From assembly GCF_000521865.1 (NCBI RefSeq), contig NZ_JAME01000002.1, positions 159,082-223,081 on the forward strand: 64,000 bases of DNA. The letters run 5' to 3'. The position numbers and the translations under genes are program-made. This stretch comes from Roseivivax isoporae LMG 25204. GTDB taxonomy: Bacteria; Pseudomonadota; Alphaproteobacteria; Rhodobacterales; Rhodobacteraceae. This document shows positions 26,576 to 34,762 of this stretch, one piece after another; the stretch's first letter is position 1, and the number at the start of each line of letters is the position of its first letter. A model generated the notes under the pieces. The model was not told where the DNA came from. It did not search any database and saw only the letters and a program-made list of their open reading frames with translations.

Positions 26576-27259
26576 ATGTCCCTCTGGTCGCGCATAACCG
26601 AGGCGCTTGCCGCCCTCGCAAACGGCGAATCGCTCGCCACGGTGTTCGACCGGCTGCGCACGCCGCCCGAACGCTCGGTCGCCTTCGCCATCGCGGTGAT
26701 CGCGCTGTCGGCCAAGATGGCCAAGGCGGACGGCCTCGTGACCCGCGACGAGGTCACCGCGTTCCGCGAGGTGTTCCACATCGCGCCCGGCGACGAACCG
26801 GGCGCCGCGCGCGTCTTCAACCTCGCCCGGCAGGACGTGGCGGGCTACGAGGACTATGCCGCGCGCATCAAGCGCATGTTCGGCGACGAGACCGCGACCC
26901 TCTGCGACCTGCTCGAGGGGCTTTTCCACATCGCGCTTGCGGACGGGGACTATCACCCTGCCGAGGACGCGTTCCTGTCGCGGGTGGCCGAGATTTTCGG
27001 TATCGAGGAGACGCGGTTCCGCGCGCTGCGCTCGCGCTACGTGCCCGATGCCGATCCCGATCCCTACGCCATCCTCGGCGTGGACCCGGGCATGACCCTG
27101 CCCGAGATCCGCAAAGTCTGGCGCGGCCTGGTGCGCGAGAGCCATCCCGACCGGATGGTGGCGCGCGGCCTGCCGCAGGAGGCGGTCAAGATGTCCGAGA
27201 AGCGGCTCGTCGCCATCAACCGCGCCTGGGAGGAGATCTCGGGCCGCCACGCGGCCTGA
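26576..27259 (+). CDS. TerB-DnaJ domain protein (DjlA-like co-chaperone)
   Basis: 227-residue protein. Residues about 35-150 form a TerB-type helical domain (AIAVIALSAKMAKADGLVTR and HIALADGDYHPAEDAFLSRV, two acidic repeats). The C-terminal 65 residues are a J domain (DPYAILGVDP... with HPD in RESHPDRMV), which stimulates DnaK-type Hsp70. The order matches DjlA, but no N-terminal membrane anchor is present. ATG at 26576 was preferred to the GTG at 26537, which overlaps the previous gene. The next gene starts after 3 bp. Confidence 0.9.
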   Translation: MSLWSRITEALAALANGESLATVFDRLRTPPERSVAFAIAVIALSAKMAKADGLVTRDEVTAFREVFHIAPGDEPGAARVFNLARQDVAGYEDYAARIKRMFGDETATLCDLLEGLFHIALADGDYHPAEDAFLSRVAEIFGIEETRFRALRSRYVPDADPDPYAILGVDPGMTLPEIRKVWRGLVRESHPDRMVARGLPQEAVKMSEKRLVAINRAWEEISGRHAA

Positions 27260-27262
27260 CGC

Positions 27263-28270
27263 GTGCTGCGGCTCGCCACGTGGAACGTCGAGTGGTTCGA
27301 CGCGCTCTTCGACGACGACGGCAAGCTCCTCCCCGGGGACGCACCGTCGCGGCGCCACGGGGTCAGCCGGGCCGAACAGGCCTCTGCGGTGGCGCACGTC
27401 CTGAACGCGCTCGACGCCGACGCGGTGCTGGTCGTCGAGGCGCCCGACACCGGGTCGCGCCGGTCGACGCGGCTCGCGCTCGAGGGCTTCGCGGACCGCC
27501 ACGATCTGCGCCAGCGCGCGGCGCTCATCGGCTTTGCCAACGAGACGCAGCAGGAGATCGCTCTCCTGCATGATCCCACCCGCATCGTCGCGCGCCACGA
27601 CCCGCGCGCGAGCGCGGAGGCGCCGCGCTTCGACGGGCGCTTCGCCATGGACCTCGACATCGACGCGGCGCCCGAGGACGTCAGCTTCTCGAAGCCGCCG
27701 CTCGAGGTCGCGCTGTCGCGTCCCGATGGCAGCACCCTGCCGCGCCTCATCGGCGTGCACCTCAAGTCCAAGGCGCCGCATGGCGCGCGCGGCCCCGATG
27801 ACGTGATGCGCCTGTCGATCGCGAACCGCCGCAAGCAGCTGGCGCAGGCCGTCTGGCTGCGCGCGCGGATCGACGACCATCTCGCGGCGGGCGAGCCGCT
27901 GATCGTCGCGGGCGATCTCAACGACGGCCCGGGGCTCGACGCGTTCGAGGCGCTCTTCGGCCGCTCGTCGATCGAGATCGTGCGCGGCGCGGGCGCGGGC
28001 GTCCTGCACGATCCCCATGCCGAGGCCGCGATGCAGGGCCGGTTCGGCGCGCGGGCGACCACCGCGCGGTTCTACATCGCCGAGGAGCGGCGCTACCTGC
28101 AGGCATTGCTCGACTACCTCTTCGTCTCTCCGGAGCTCGTGCCGGTGGCCCGCGGCTGGCGGATCTGGCACCCTTTCGACGATCCCGAATGCTGGCACGA
28201 CGTGCCCCTGCGCGCGGCGCTCCTGGCGGCGTCCGACCACTACCCGGTGACGCTCGACCTCGACCTGTGA
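27263..28270 (+). CDS. Endonuclease/exonuclease/phosphatase (EEP) family protein
   Basis: 335-residue metal-dependent phosphoesterase of the DNase I-like EEP fold. The motifs LATWNVEWFD, VGVHLKSKAPHG-type GVHLKSKAPHG, VAGDLNDGPG and ASDHYPVTLDL provide the metal and catalytic Asn, Asp and His. It starts with GTG, 3 bp after the TerB-DnaJ gene, so the two are co-transcribed. No signal peptide is seen. Whether the substrate is nucleic acid, phospholipid or inositol phosphate cannot be told. Confidence 0.88.
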   Translation: MLRLATWNVEWFDALFDDDGKLLPGDAPSRRHGVSRAEQASAVAHVLNALDADAVLVVEAPDTGSRRSTRLALEGFADRHDLRQRAALIGFANETQQEIALLHDPTRIVARHDPRASAEAPRFDGRFAMDLDIDAAPEDVSFSKPPLEVALSRPDGSTLPRLIGVHLKSKAPHGARGPDDVMRLSIANRRKQLAQAVWLRARIDDHLAAGEPLIVAGDLNDGPGLDAFEALFGRSSIEIVRGAGAGVLHDPHAEAAMQGRFGARATTARFYIAEERRYLQALLDYLFVSPELVPVARGWRIWHPFDDPECWHDVPLRAALLAASDHYPVTLDLDL

Positions 28271-28314
28271 CCGCGCACCTTTCGCGGATGCTCGCGGCTC
28301 CCTATATTCGGGCC

Positions 28315-28707
28315 ATGACACGTCTCGCCGCCGCCACTCTTGTCCTGTCGCTCGCCGCGGCCCCGCTGGCCGCGCAGGAGGACGGCGCGGAGGAGGGCGG
28401 GGGCTTCGGCCTCATGGAGCGGGGGATCGAGCTGTTCTTCCGCGGCATGATGGACGAGATGCAGCCGGCATTCCGCGAGTTCCGGCAGCTGGCCGAGGAG
28501 GCGGGCCCGGCGCTCAACGATTTCCTGACGCAGATGGGACCGGCGCTGCGCGACCTTCTGGCCGAGGTCGAGGACTGGTCGGTCTACGAGGCGCCCGAAA
28601 TCCTGCCGAACGGCGACATAATCATCCGCCGCAAGCCCGAGGCGCCGGATGCGCCCAAGCCGGAGGAGCTGCCCGAGGCGGGCGAGGACGGCGCCGTCGA
28701 CATCTGA
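28315..28707 (+). CDS. Secreted small acidic protein (130 aa), unknown function
   Basis: The signal peptide is MTRLAAATLVLSLAAAPLAAQ (about 1-21), followed by an acidic region with GIELFFRGMMDEMQPAFREF and a Pro/Glu-rich C-terminus. Similar Roseobacter proteins have been labelled as ATPases in annotations, but no P-loop or other ATPase motif is present. The start at 28315 begins the signal peptide. It lies 44 bp after the EEP gene. I recognise no function. Confidence 0.75.
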   Translation: MTRLAAATLVLSLAAAPLAAQEDGAEEGGGFGLMERGIELFFRGMMDEMQPAFREFRQLAEEAGPALNDFLTQMGPALRDLLAEVEDWSVYEAPEILPNGDIIIRRKPEAPDAPKPEELPEAGEDGAVDI

Positions 28708-28748
28708 CGTGTCACATGCGCGCCATATGGCCGGTACACATGGCTAAA

Positions 28749-28779
28749 TTGAGCGGCCCGTGGTTTCGTGCCATATATT
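28749..28779 (+). promoter_or_regulatory. Possible promoter of the cupin gene at 28809
   Basis: TTGAGC (28749-28754), 19-bp spacer, TATATT (28774-28779), four and five of six consensus matches. The expected transcript start near 28787 lies inside the longer reading frame and supports the later start codon. Confidence 0.35.
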
Positions 28780-28808
28780 CCAACGGTGCAATGTGGGGGT
28801 TTTCGCCC

Positions 28809-29384
28809 ATGGCGAAGAAAACGGTGTCCCGGATACGGGGCGGCGTCCGGCCGGCGCGTGCCTCCGCGGAGGCGGCGGTCGAGACGCTCTGGCTGAGCGA
28901 TGACGGGGGCATTCCGAACAATCCGGACCTGCCGGTGGTGCTGATCCACGGAGCGCTCGACGCCGAGGCCGGGGACGCGGCGATCCGTGCGCTGTTCGAG
29001 GCGCAGGGCTGGCGCGGGACCTGGACGTGGACGGTGTTCGACTTCCATCACTATCACCCCGACGCGCACGAGGCGCTGGCGGTGGCGCGCGGCTGGGGCG
29101 ACATCCAGCTCGGCGGGCCGTCGGGGCCGGTCCTGCACCTGCGGGCGGGCGACGCAATGGTCCTGCCGGCGGGTACCGGCCATTGCCGCATCGCGCAATC
29201 CGAGGACTTCGCGGTCTGCGGCGGCTACCCGCCTGATCATACCGATGTGGGCCTGGCGCGCGCGGACGATCCCGACCAGGACCGTCACCGGGCGCAGATC
29301 GCGCGGGTGTCGCGGCCCGAGACCGATCCCCTGTTCGGCGCCGCGGGACCGCTCGTCCGGCTCTGGGACGACGTAGGCGCCTGA
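28809..29384 (+). CDS. Cupin-domain protein (YjlB-like)
   Basis: 191-residue single-cupin protein. The double-stranded beta-helix region runs from about residue 65 to 155, with FDFHHYHPDAHEALAVARG giving the metal-binding His and Glu, and GDAMVLPAGTGHCRI the second cupin motif. The ATG at 28809 was chosen over 28716 because a promoter-like pair lies between them and the extra residues are not cupin-like. It resembles YjlB proteins of unknown function. It ends convergently 54 bp before the glycosyltransferase; a GGCGGGCC/GGCCCGCC hairpin (29410-29428) lies in that gap. Confidence 0.88.
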   Translation: MAKKTVSRIRGGVRPARASAEAAVETLWLSDDGGIPNNPDLPVVLIHGALDAEAGDAAIRALFEAQGWRGTWTWTVFDFHHYHPDAHEALAVARGWGDIQLGGPSGPVLHLRAGDAMVLPAGTGHCRIAQSEDFAVCGGYPPDHTDVGLARADDPDQDRHRAQIARVSRPETDPLFGAAGPLVRLWDDVGA

Positions 29385-29409
29385 GAACGGCGGCGCCTTC
29401 CGTGGTGCG

Positions 29410-29428
29410 GGCGGGCCACGGGCCCGCC
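29410..29428. terminator. 8-bp hairpin between convergent cupin and glycosyltransferase genes
   Basis: GGCGGGCC, loop ACG, GGCCCGCC. There is no T-tract. Position between two stops suggests a bidirectional terminator. Confidence 0.35.
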
Positions 29429-29438
29429 AGCCGCAGGA

Positions 29439-30356
29439 TCAGACGGCGAAGAGAGCGGCGCGCGTGCGCGTCGACATGAAGCCCGAGAACAGCGCCCCCA
29501 TGAGGGTCGCGCCGCCGCGGCGCGGGTCCGAGAAGAAGCCCGTCGGGCTTTTCATCGCGCCGGCGAGTGCGAGGGCCAGCACCTCGCGGGCGGGGGCGTT
29601 GCTGCCCAGCGCGCGGCGGGCGAGGTCGCGCAGGTGGATCGCCTCGGCGCGGGCGCCCGGGCGGTGGCCGTAGCGGGCCGCGGTGGCGAGCGCCATGGCC
29701 CGTCCGGCCCGCATGGCGGCGAGGTCCGAGGACAGCGCGCCGGGGCGCGTCGCCTGCCGCACCAGCACCTCGTTCAGGGCCACGACGCGGTAGCCCTCGG
29801 CGACGATGCGAACCAGCCATTCCAGGTGCTCGTTGTGCAGCATGGTCGCCTTGAAGCCGTTCGTCGCGACGAAGGCCTCCCGGCGGATGCAGAGGTTCGA
29901 CAGCGTGCGGACGGGGTTCTCGCCGAGCAGCGTCTGCATGCCGAGGTCGCCCGACGGGACCGAGGGTTCGGAACGGACGTGGCCTGCCTCGTCGAGGACC
30001 GCCACGCGGGCGAAGACGCCGTCGATCTCGGGGTCGCGGAAGAGCGTGTGCATGCGCGACAGCTTGAGCGGCTCCCAGGTGTCGTCGGCGTCGAGGAAGG
30101 CGATGATGTCGCCGCGCGCCTCGGTCACCGCGACGTTGCGGGCCGCAGCCGGGCCGTTGCCCCAGGCGCTGCAGGCGCGGATGCGCGGGTCGCGTGCGAT
30201 CGCGGCGTCGATGATGGCGAAGGTCCCGTCGGTCGAGCCGTCGTCGATGAGCAGCGCTTCCCAGTCGGTCAGGGCCTGCGCCTCGAGGCTTGCCAGCGTG
30301 GCGGGCAGGGTCGCGGCGGCGTTGTGGCAGGGGATGACGACGGTGAAGCGGGGCAT
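29439..30356 (-). CDS. Glycosyltransferase family 2
   Basis: 305-residue GT-A glycosyltransferase. N-terminal FTVVIPCHNAAATLPATL, LIDDGSTDGTF and FLDADDTW (the DxD-type nucleotide-sugar and metal site) define the family. The C-terminal half, with an Ala-rich helical region, is variable. The start at 30356 (MPRFTVV) matches the family N-terminus. No polysaccharide cluster is nearby, so the acceptor is unknown. It is divergent from the FAH gene across a 311-bp spacer that holds only a CCTATCC/GGATAGG hairpin (30477-30494) and no clear promoter. Confidence 0.92.
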   Translation of the reverse strand: MPRFTVVIPCHNAAATLPATLASLEAQALTDWEALLIDDGSTDGTFAIIDAAIARDPRIRACSAWGNGPAAARNVAVTEARGDIIAFLDADDTWEPLKLSRMHTLFRDPEIDGVFARVAVLDEAGHVRSEPSVPSGDLGMQTLLGENPVRTLSNLCIRREAFVATNGFKATMLHNEHLEWLVRIVAEGYRVVALNEVLVRQATRPGALSSDLAAMRAGRAMALATAARYGHRPGARAEAIHLRDLARRALGSNAPAREVLALALAGAMKSPTGFFSDPRRGGATLMGALFSGFMSTRTRAALFAV

Positions 30357-30667
30357 GTCAGCGAACCTTCTGCAGCGTTGGACTGCCCGGGTGCCGGGCA
30401 TGCAGAAGATGTAGCGACGCCCGTCCCCGGATGCGCGCGCGCCGCGGGAGAGGACGCGGGCGCAACCGGCGCGGCCCCTATCCGGGCGGATAGGACGGGA
30501 TCGCCGACCGGTCCGCGGGGTGCGCCGTGCGGGCATGGAACCTGCCCCCGCGGTCGCCGCACATGGCGCCTGCCACCCGTCCCGCAGGCGTGTTACGACG
30601 TCGCCGGCGCAGGGCGGAGCGGCGCGGCCGATCCGCGGCACAGCACAGCACGAGGAGGAAGGACGTC

Positions 30668-31513
30668 ATGAAACTGCTGCGATTCGGAGCCGAGGGCGCG
30701 GAGCGGCCCGGCCTCCTCGATGCCGACGGGACGGTGCGGGATCTCTCCGGGGTCGTTCCGGACCTCGGCGGCGATGGCGTGTCGCGCGTGGCACTCGACC
30801 GGATCCGCGCGCTCGACCCCGCGGCGCTGCCCTCGGTGGCGGAGCCCGGCCGGATCGGCGCCTGCCTGAACTTCGTGCCGAACTTCTACTGCATCGGGCT
30901 CAACTACGCGCGCCATGCTGCCGAGACCGGGTCGAAGACGCCGTCCGAGCCCATCCTCTTTTCCAAGGCCGCCTCGGCGCTGTCGGGCCCCTACGACCCG
31001 GTGGTGCTGCCGCGCGGGTCGCAGAAGGGCGACTGGGAGGTCGAACTGGGCGTCGTCATCGGGCGCGAGACGCTCTACGTCTCCGAGGCCGAGGCGCTCG
31101 ACTGCGTGGCCGGTTATTGCGTGGTCAACGACGTCTCCGAGCGCGAATTCCAGATCGAGCGCAAGGGCCAGTGGATCAAGGGCAAGTCGGCGCCGACCTT
31201 CGGTCCGGTGGGCCCGTGGCTCGTGACCGCGGACGAGGTGCCCGACCCGCAGGCGCTGACCCTGTCGCTGACCCTGAACGGCGAGACCGCGCAGGCGAGC
31301 TCGACCTCGGACATGATCTTCGGCGTGGCCGAGATCGTCTCGTACATGTCGCGCTTCATGAAGCTCGTGCCGGGCGACATCATCGCCACCGGCACGCCCG
31401 AGGGCGTCGGCATGGGCATGACCCCGCAGCGCTTCCTGCAACCGGGCGACGTGATGGAGCTGACGGTCGAGGGGCTCGGCACGCAGCGGCAGGAGGTCGT
31501 CGCGGCGGGCTGA
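30668..31513 (+). CDS. Fumarylacetoacetate hydrolase (FAH) family protein
   Basis: 281-residue FAH-fold hydrolase or decarboxylase. The metal-binding acidic residues are in DWEVELGVVIGRE and in VVNDVSEREFQ. FYCIGLNYARHAAE and IIATGTPEGVGMGM are family landmarks. Such enzymes include ureidoglycolate lyase and 2,4-diketo-3-deoxy-sugar hydrolases; the sequence does not fix which. The start has AGGAAGG upstream. It ends 10 bp before the convergent fur stop. Confidence 0.92.
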   Translation: MKLLRFGAEGAERPGLLDADGTVRDLSGVVPDLGGDGVSRVALDRIRALDPAALPSVAEPGRIGACLNFVPNFYCIGLNYARHAAETGSKTPSEPILFSKAASALSGPYDPVVLPRGSQKGDWEVELGVVIGRETLYVSEAEALDCVAGYCVVNDVSEREFQIERKGQWIKGKSAPTFGPVGPWLVTADEVPDPQALTLSLTLNGETAQASSTSDMIFGVAEIVSYMSRFMKLVPGDIIATGTPEGVGMGMTPQRFLQPGDVMELTVEGLGTQRQEVVAAG

Positions 31514-31523
31514 GGGCCGCGGG

Positions 31524-31949
31524 TCAGTCCGAGCGCGGCTTGCCGGGCAGGGGGACGCCGTAGAGTTCCATCCGGTGTCCCTCGAGCCGGTAGCCGAGCC
31601 GCCGCGCGATGCGCTCCTGCAGCGCCTCGATCTCGGGGTCGACGAACTCGATCACCTCGCCCGTCACGGTGTCGATGAGGTGGTCGTGGTGCGCGCGCTC
31701 GGCATCCTCGTAGCGCGCGCGGCCGTCGCCGAAATCGACCCGCTCGAGGATGCCCGCCTCCTCGAACAGCTTGACCGTCCGGTAAACCGTGGCGAGCGAG
31801 ATGCGCGGGTCGCGCGCGTTGGCGCGGGCGTGCAGTTCCTCGGCGTGGGGGTGATCCTCGGCCTCCTCGAGGACGAGCGCGATGGTCCGACGCTGCCCTG
31901 TGATGCGCAGGCCCTTTTCGGCGCAACGTTGGAGGATGGTGTCGGTCAT
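31524..31949 (-). CDS. fur: Fur-family metal-responsive regulator (Fur/Mur type)
   Basis: 141-residue Fur-family repressor. The winged-helix recognition region SLATVYRTVKLFEEAG and the metal-binding HHDHLIDTVTGEVIEF are clear. The N-terminus RITGQRRTIALVLEEAEDHP is typical. In Rhodobacterales this branch may sense manganese as well as iron (Mur), and the sequence alone does not decide. The CxxC zinc sites of classical Fur are absent. Its ATG overlaps the EamA transporter stop by 4 bp, so both come from one mRNA. Confidence 0.9.
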   Translation of the reverse strand: MTDTILQRCAEKGLRITGQRRTIALVLEEAEDHPHAEELHARANARDPRISLATVYRTVKLFEEAGILERVDFGDGRARYEDAERAHHDHLIDTVTGEVIEFVDPEIEALQERIARRLGYRLEGHRMELYGVPLPGKPRSD

Positions 31950-32887
31950 GGCCTGCGGGCGGGTCGAGAGGTGGTCCGCGTGTCTAACCCCTTCGCCCGG
32001 TCCGCGCCAAGCGCGGATTTCCGTGCCCGCCGCCGGCCGTGCAGGATGTAGACCGCGAGCGCGCCCACCACGATGGCGCCGCCGGCCATCATCCGCGGCG
32101 TCGGCGCCTCGCCGGTGCCGAGCCAGACCCAGAGCGGGCCCAGCACCGTCTCGAGCAGCATGATCAGGCTCACCCCCGCCGCGGGCGCGTGGCGCGACGC
32201 CTCGGACAGCGAGAAGAACGAGACGGGCAGGATCAGGAGGCCGGTCACGAGGATCGCCCAGACGTGGCCGTCGGTCATGCGCGCGGGTCCCGTCAGCGCG
32301 AATCCGAACGCCCCCGCCGCCATGCCGCCGAGCCCCATGGCGAGAAGGAGCGGCACCTGCGGGTTGTGGCGCAGCGTGACGAAGGTGGTCGAGAGCGACA
32401 GCGCGACGCCGAGGCCCGCGAGCGCGCCGAGGGCGGCGCGCGGGTCGAACCCCATCTCGCCCTCGCCGGTGACGGCGAGCGCGATGCCCGCCAGCACCAC
32501 GGGGATGGTGACCCAGGTGGCGCGGTCGGTGCGCTCGCCATAGAGGATGCGCGCGAGGATCGCCGCGCAGACCGGCACAGTCGCCACGGCAAGGAGCATC
32601 ACCGCAACAGGGGCCAGCGCGATGCCCGCGGGAAAGAGCGTGGCGTTGAACATCTGCGCCACCGCCACGGTCAGGCCCGCGCCGGTCAGCAGCGCGGCGC
32701 CGTCGCCGCGGCGGTTCCGGCTGGTGACGGCCCAGGCCAGCAGGAAGAGACCCGCCATGGCGGGCGCACGCCATGCCAGCATCTGTGCGCCGTCCATCTC
32801 CGACCAGCGCATGAAGAGCGCGTCGGGGGTCAGGACCAGCGCGCCGAAGGTCGCGAGCGCGAGCCCGTTGATCCGTCGCGTCGTCAT
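31946..32887 (-). CDS. EamA/DMT-family transporter
   Basis: 313-residue inner-membrane protein with about ten hydrophobic helices in two EamA repeats (first beginning LALATFGALVLTPDALFMRW, second beginning ALAGLGVALSLSTTFVTLRH). Drug/metabolite transporters export amino acids, nucleobases or drugs; the substrate is unknown. The basic C-terminus RRRARKS follows the last helix. It is translationally coupled to fur by a 4-bp overlap. A 25-bp gap separates it from the DUF533 gene on the same strand. Confidence 0.92.
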   Translation of the reverse strand: MTTRRINGLALATFGALVLTPDALFMRWSEMDGAQMLAWRAPAMAGLFLLAWAVTSRNRRGDGAALLTGAGLTVAVAQMFNATLFPAGIALAPVAVMLLAVATVPVCAAILARILYGERTDRATWVTIPVVLAGIALAVTGEGEMGFDPRAALGALAGLGVALSLSTTFVTLRHNPQVPLLLAMGLGGMAAGAFGFALTGPARMTDGHVWAILVTGLLILPVSFFSLSEASRHAPAAGVSLIMLLETVLGPLWVWLGTGEAPTPRMMAGGAIVVGALAVYILHGRRRARKSALGADRAKGLDTRTTSRPARRP

Positions 32888-32912
32888 TGTGCCGAATGTG
32901 TCCGGATGCGGG

Positions 32913-33713
32913 TCAGGAATAGAGCGGCTGCAGGCCCTGCTGCACGTGCAGCGCGTTCACGGTCGGCTCGTCGAGACCGAGCGCCTTGGCAAGCGCGTCG
33001 AGATACTGCGCCTCGGCCTCCGTATCGACGCGGATGGTCATCAGCGAGGCCGAGTAGATCGGCATGCGCTGCGCCGGCGGCACGTCGCGGGCGAGCCCCT
33101 CGATGTCGATGGGCGCCTCGAGCGTCTTCTTGACGAAGTCGATGTCGTCCTCGGTGGCATCGTCGCCCACGAGTTCGAGGATCTTCGCCTTCTCGTCGGC
33201 GTCGATCTTGCCGTCGGCCTTGGCGGCCTGGATCATCGCGCGCAGCATCAGGCCCGCGCTCTTCTCGAGCTCGGGCGCGGTTTCCTCGGTGTTGAACTGG
33301 TCGAGCAGGGCGCCCACGCCCTTGCCGCCCATCGCCGCCGCGCCGCCGGCGGCCGCAAGCATGCCCGCAACGCCGGTGCCGCCCGCGGGAACCGAGGAGA
33401 GGAGCCCCTTGTGGCCCTGCGCGGCCCCGGTGCCCTGCGGCGTCATGCCCGCGCCGCCCATCATCGCCGAGAGGTCGAACCCGCTCGCGCGCATCTTGTC
33501 GAGCAGCGCCTGCATCGGCTGGCTCGCCTGCGCCGCGCCGCCGCGCATGGCGTCGCCGATCTGGCTGCCCGCGCGGGTGGCCGGGTGGCTTCCCTTGATC
33601 TGCGCGCCGCCGCCGAAGAGGCCGGACAGCCCCTTGCCGCCGGACATCCGGTCGACGCCGCGCGCGGCGGCGTACCCGATGGCAACCTTGGCGAGAGTTT
33701 TCATCATGCCCAT
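32913..33713 (-). CDS. DUF533 / TerB-like tellurite-resistance-domain protein
   Basis: 266-residue protein. The N-terminal half is Gly/Ala/Met-rich and low in complexity (GGKGLSGLFGGG, MLAAAGGAAAMGGKG). The C-terminal half is a helical TerB-like domain (LMLRAMIQAAKADGKIDADE, then LVGDDATEDDIDFVKKTLEA). This matches DUF533 (YebE) inner-membrane-associated proteins. The start at 33713 gives MGMMKTLAKVAIGYAAARGV. The function of the family is not known. Confidence 0.88.
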   Translation of the reverse strand: MGMMKTLAKVAIGYAAARGVDRMSGGKGLSGLFGGGAQIKGSHPATRAGSQIGDAMRGGAAQASQPMQALLDKMRASGFDLSAMMGGAGMTPQGTGAAQGHKGLLSSVPAGGTGVAGMLAAAGGAAAMGGKGVGALLDQFNTEETAPELEKSAGLMLRAMIQAAKADGKIDADEKAKILELVGDDATEDDIDFVKKTLEAPIDIEGLARDVPPAQRMPIYSASLMTIRVDTEAEAQYLDALAKALGLDEPTVNALHVQQGLQPLYS

Positions 33714-33810
33714 GGGGTCGGCTCCTTGATCAGGGAAACGTCGGGGGTGGGTCGTTGGCAGGGTGGCACATCCGGGCGCGGCGTGCATCCGAAAGCGGGC
33801 GGCGAAGCTC

Positions 33811-34761
33811 TCACAGCAAGCGGAAGCCGCGCAGGACCAGCCAGACAACGATGCCGAGCGCGAGGCTCGCAAGCGTCAGGAGGCCGAACGCGACGGAGGT
33901 GGAGGTGCCGGGCATGCCCGCGACGTTCACGCCGAAGAGCCCGGTCAGGAAGCTCATGGGCAGGAAGATCGCCGCCACCACCGACAGCACGTAGGAGTTC
34001 TTCGACAGGCGCATGCCGTGACGCAGGTCCACGTGGTCGGACAGCGCCGCGAGCCTGTCGCGCACGGCGGTGATCTCCTCCACCGCGCGCTGTGCGCGGT
34101 CCGCGATCTCGGACAGGTCCTCGCGTGCCTCGTCGTCGATCACCGGCAGGCCGGGCGCGGTCAGCGCGTGCAGCGCGCTCGCCTGCGGTCCGAGGAAGCG
34201 GTGCAGCCGGATCGCCGCGGTGCGCATCTCGGGCAGGAGCTTGCGGTCGGGATGGCGATCGTCGGCGAAAAGCAGGTCCTCGAGCGCGTCGAGGCGGTCC
34301 TCCATGGCGACGCCGCGATCCTCGATGCGCCCCATGAAGTTGGTGGCGAGCGCAACGAGCAGAAGCTGCGGGCTGCGCGGCGGCGCGCCTTCGCGCACCT
34401 GCGCCTCGATGTCGCGCGCGGCCTGCACCGGGCGGCGCCGGACCGTCACCACGCGGCGCGGCTCGACCCATGTCCTGAGGCCGACCATGTCCTCGGGGTC
34501 GTCCGCGGCCGGATCGAGGTTCAGCCCGCGCAATAGGACGATCAGTCCGCCCGCATGGGACAGGGCGCGCGGGCGCGTCTCGGGTTGCGACAGGATCTCG
34601 GCCGTGCGCTCGGGCAGGGCGGCAAAGAGCCACTCCCGCGTGCCCTCATGGGTGAAGTCGCAGTGGATCCAGCGATAGCCCTCGTCGGGCAGCGGCGCGT
34701 CGGGACCGGTCTCGCGCGCGGTGCCGTCGGGCGCGATGTCGTAGGCGAAGATCGGGATCAT
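33811..34761 (-). CDS. zntB: CorA/ZntB-family divalent-cation transporter
   Basis: 316-residue CorA-superfamily channel or transporter. A long cytosolic helical domain (1-255) is followed by two C-terminal membrane helices joined by the pore loop. The loop motif here is GVN (LTGLFGVNVAGMPG) in place of the GMN of CorA, a variant seen in ZntB proteins, which move Zn2+. It begins 1 bp after the selO stop, so the pair forms an operon. Transport direction is not decided by sequence. Confidence 0.88.
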   Translation of the reverse strand: MIPIFAYDIAPDGTARETGPDAPLPDEGYRWIHCDFTHEGTREWLFAALPERTAEILSQPETRPRALSHAGGLIVLLRGLNLDPAADDPEDMVGLRTWVEPRRVVTVRRRPVQAARDIEAQVREGAPPRSPQLLLVALATNFMGRIEDRGVAMEDRLDALEDLLFADDRHPDRKLLPEMRTAAIRLHRFLGPQASALHALTAPGLPVIDDEAREDLSEIADRAQRAVEEITAVRDRLAALSDHVDLRHGMRLSKNSYVLSVVAAIFLPMSFLTGLFGVNVAGMPGTSTSVAFGLLTLASLALGIVVWLVLRGFRLL

Positions 34762-34762
34762 G

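Noticed and set aside
28315..28707. ATPase label for the small secreted protein
   Set aside because: No P-loop or Walker B motif is present; it has a signal peptide and an acidic body.
28716..28808. Upstream extension of the cupin gene to 28716
   Set aside because: The extra residues are not cupin-like and a promoter-like pair lies within this stretch.
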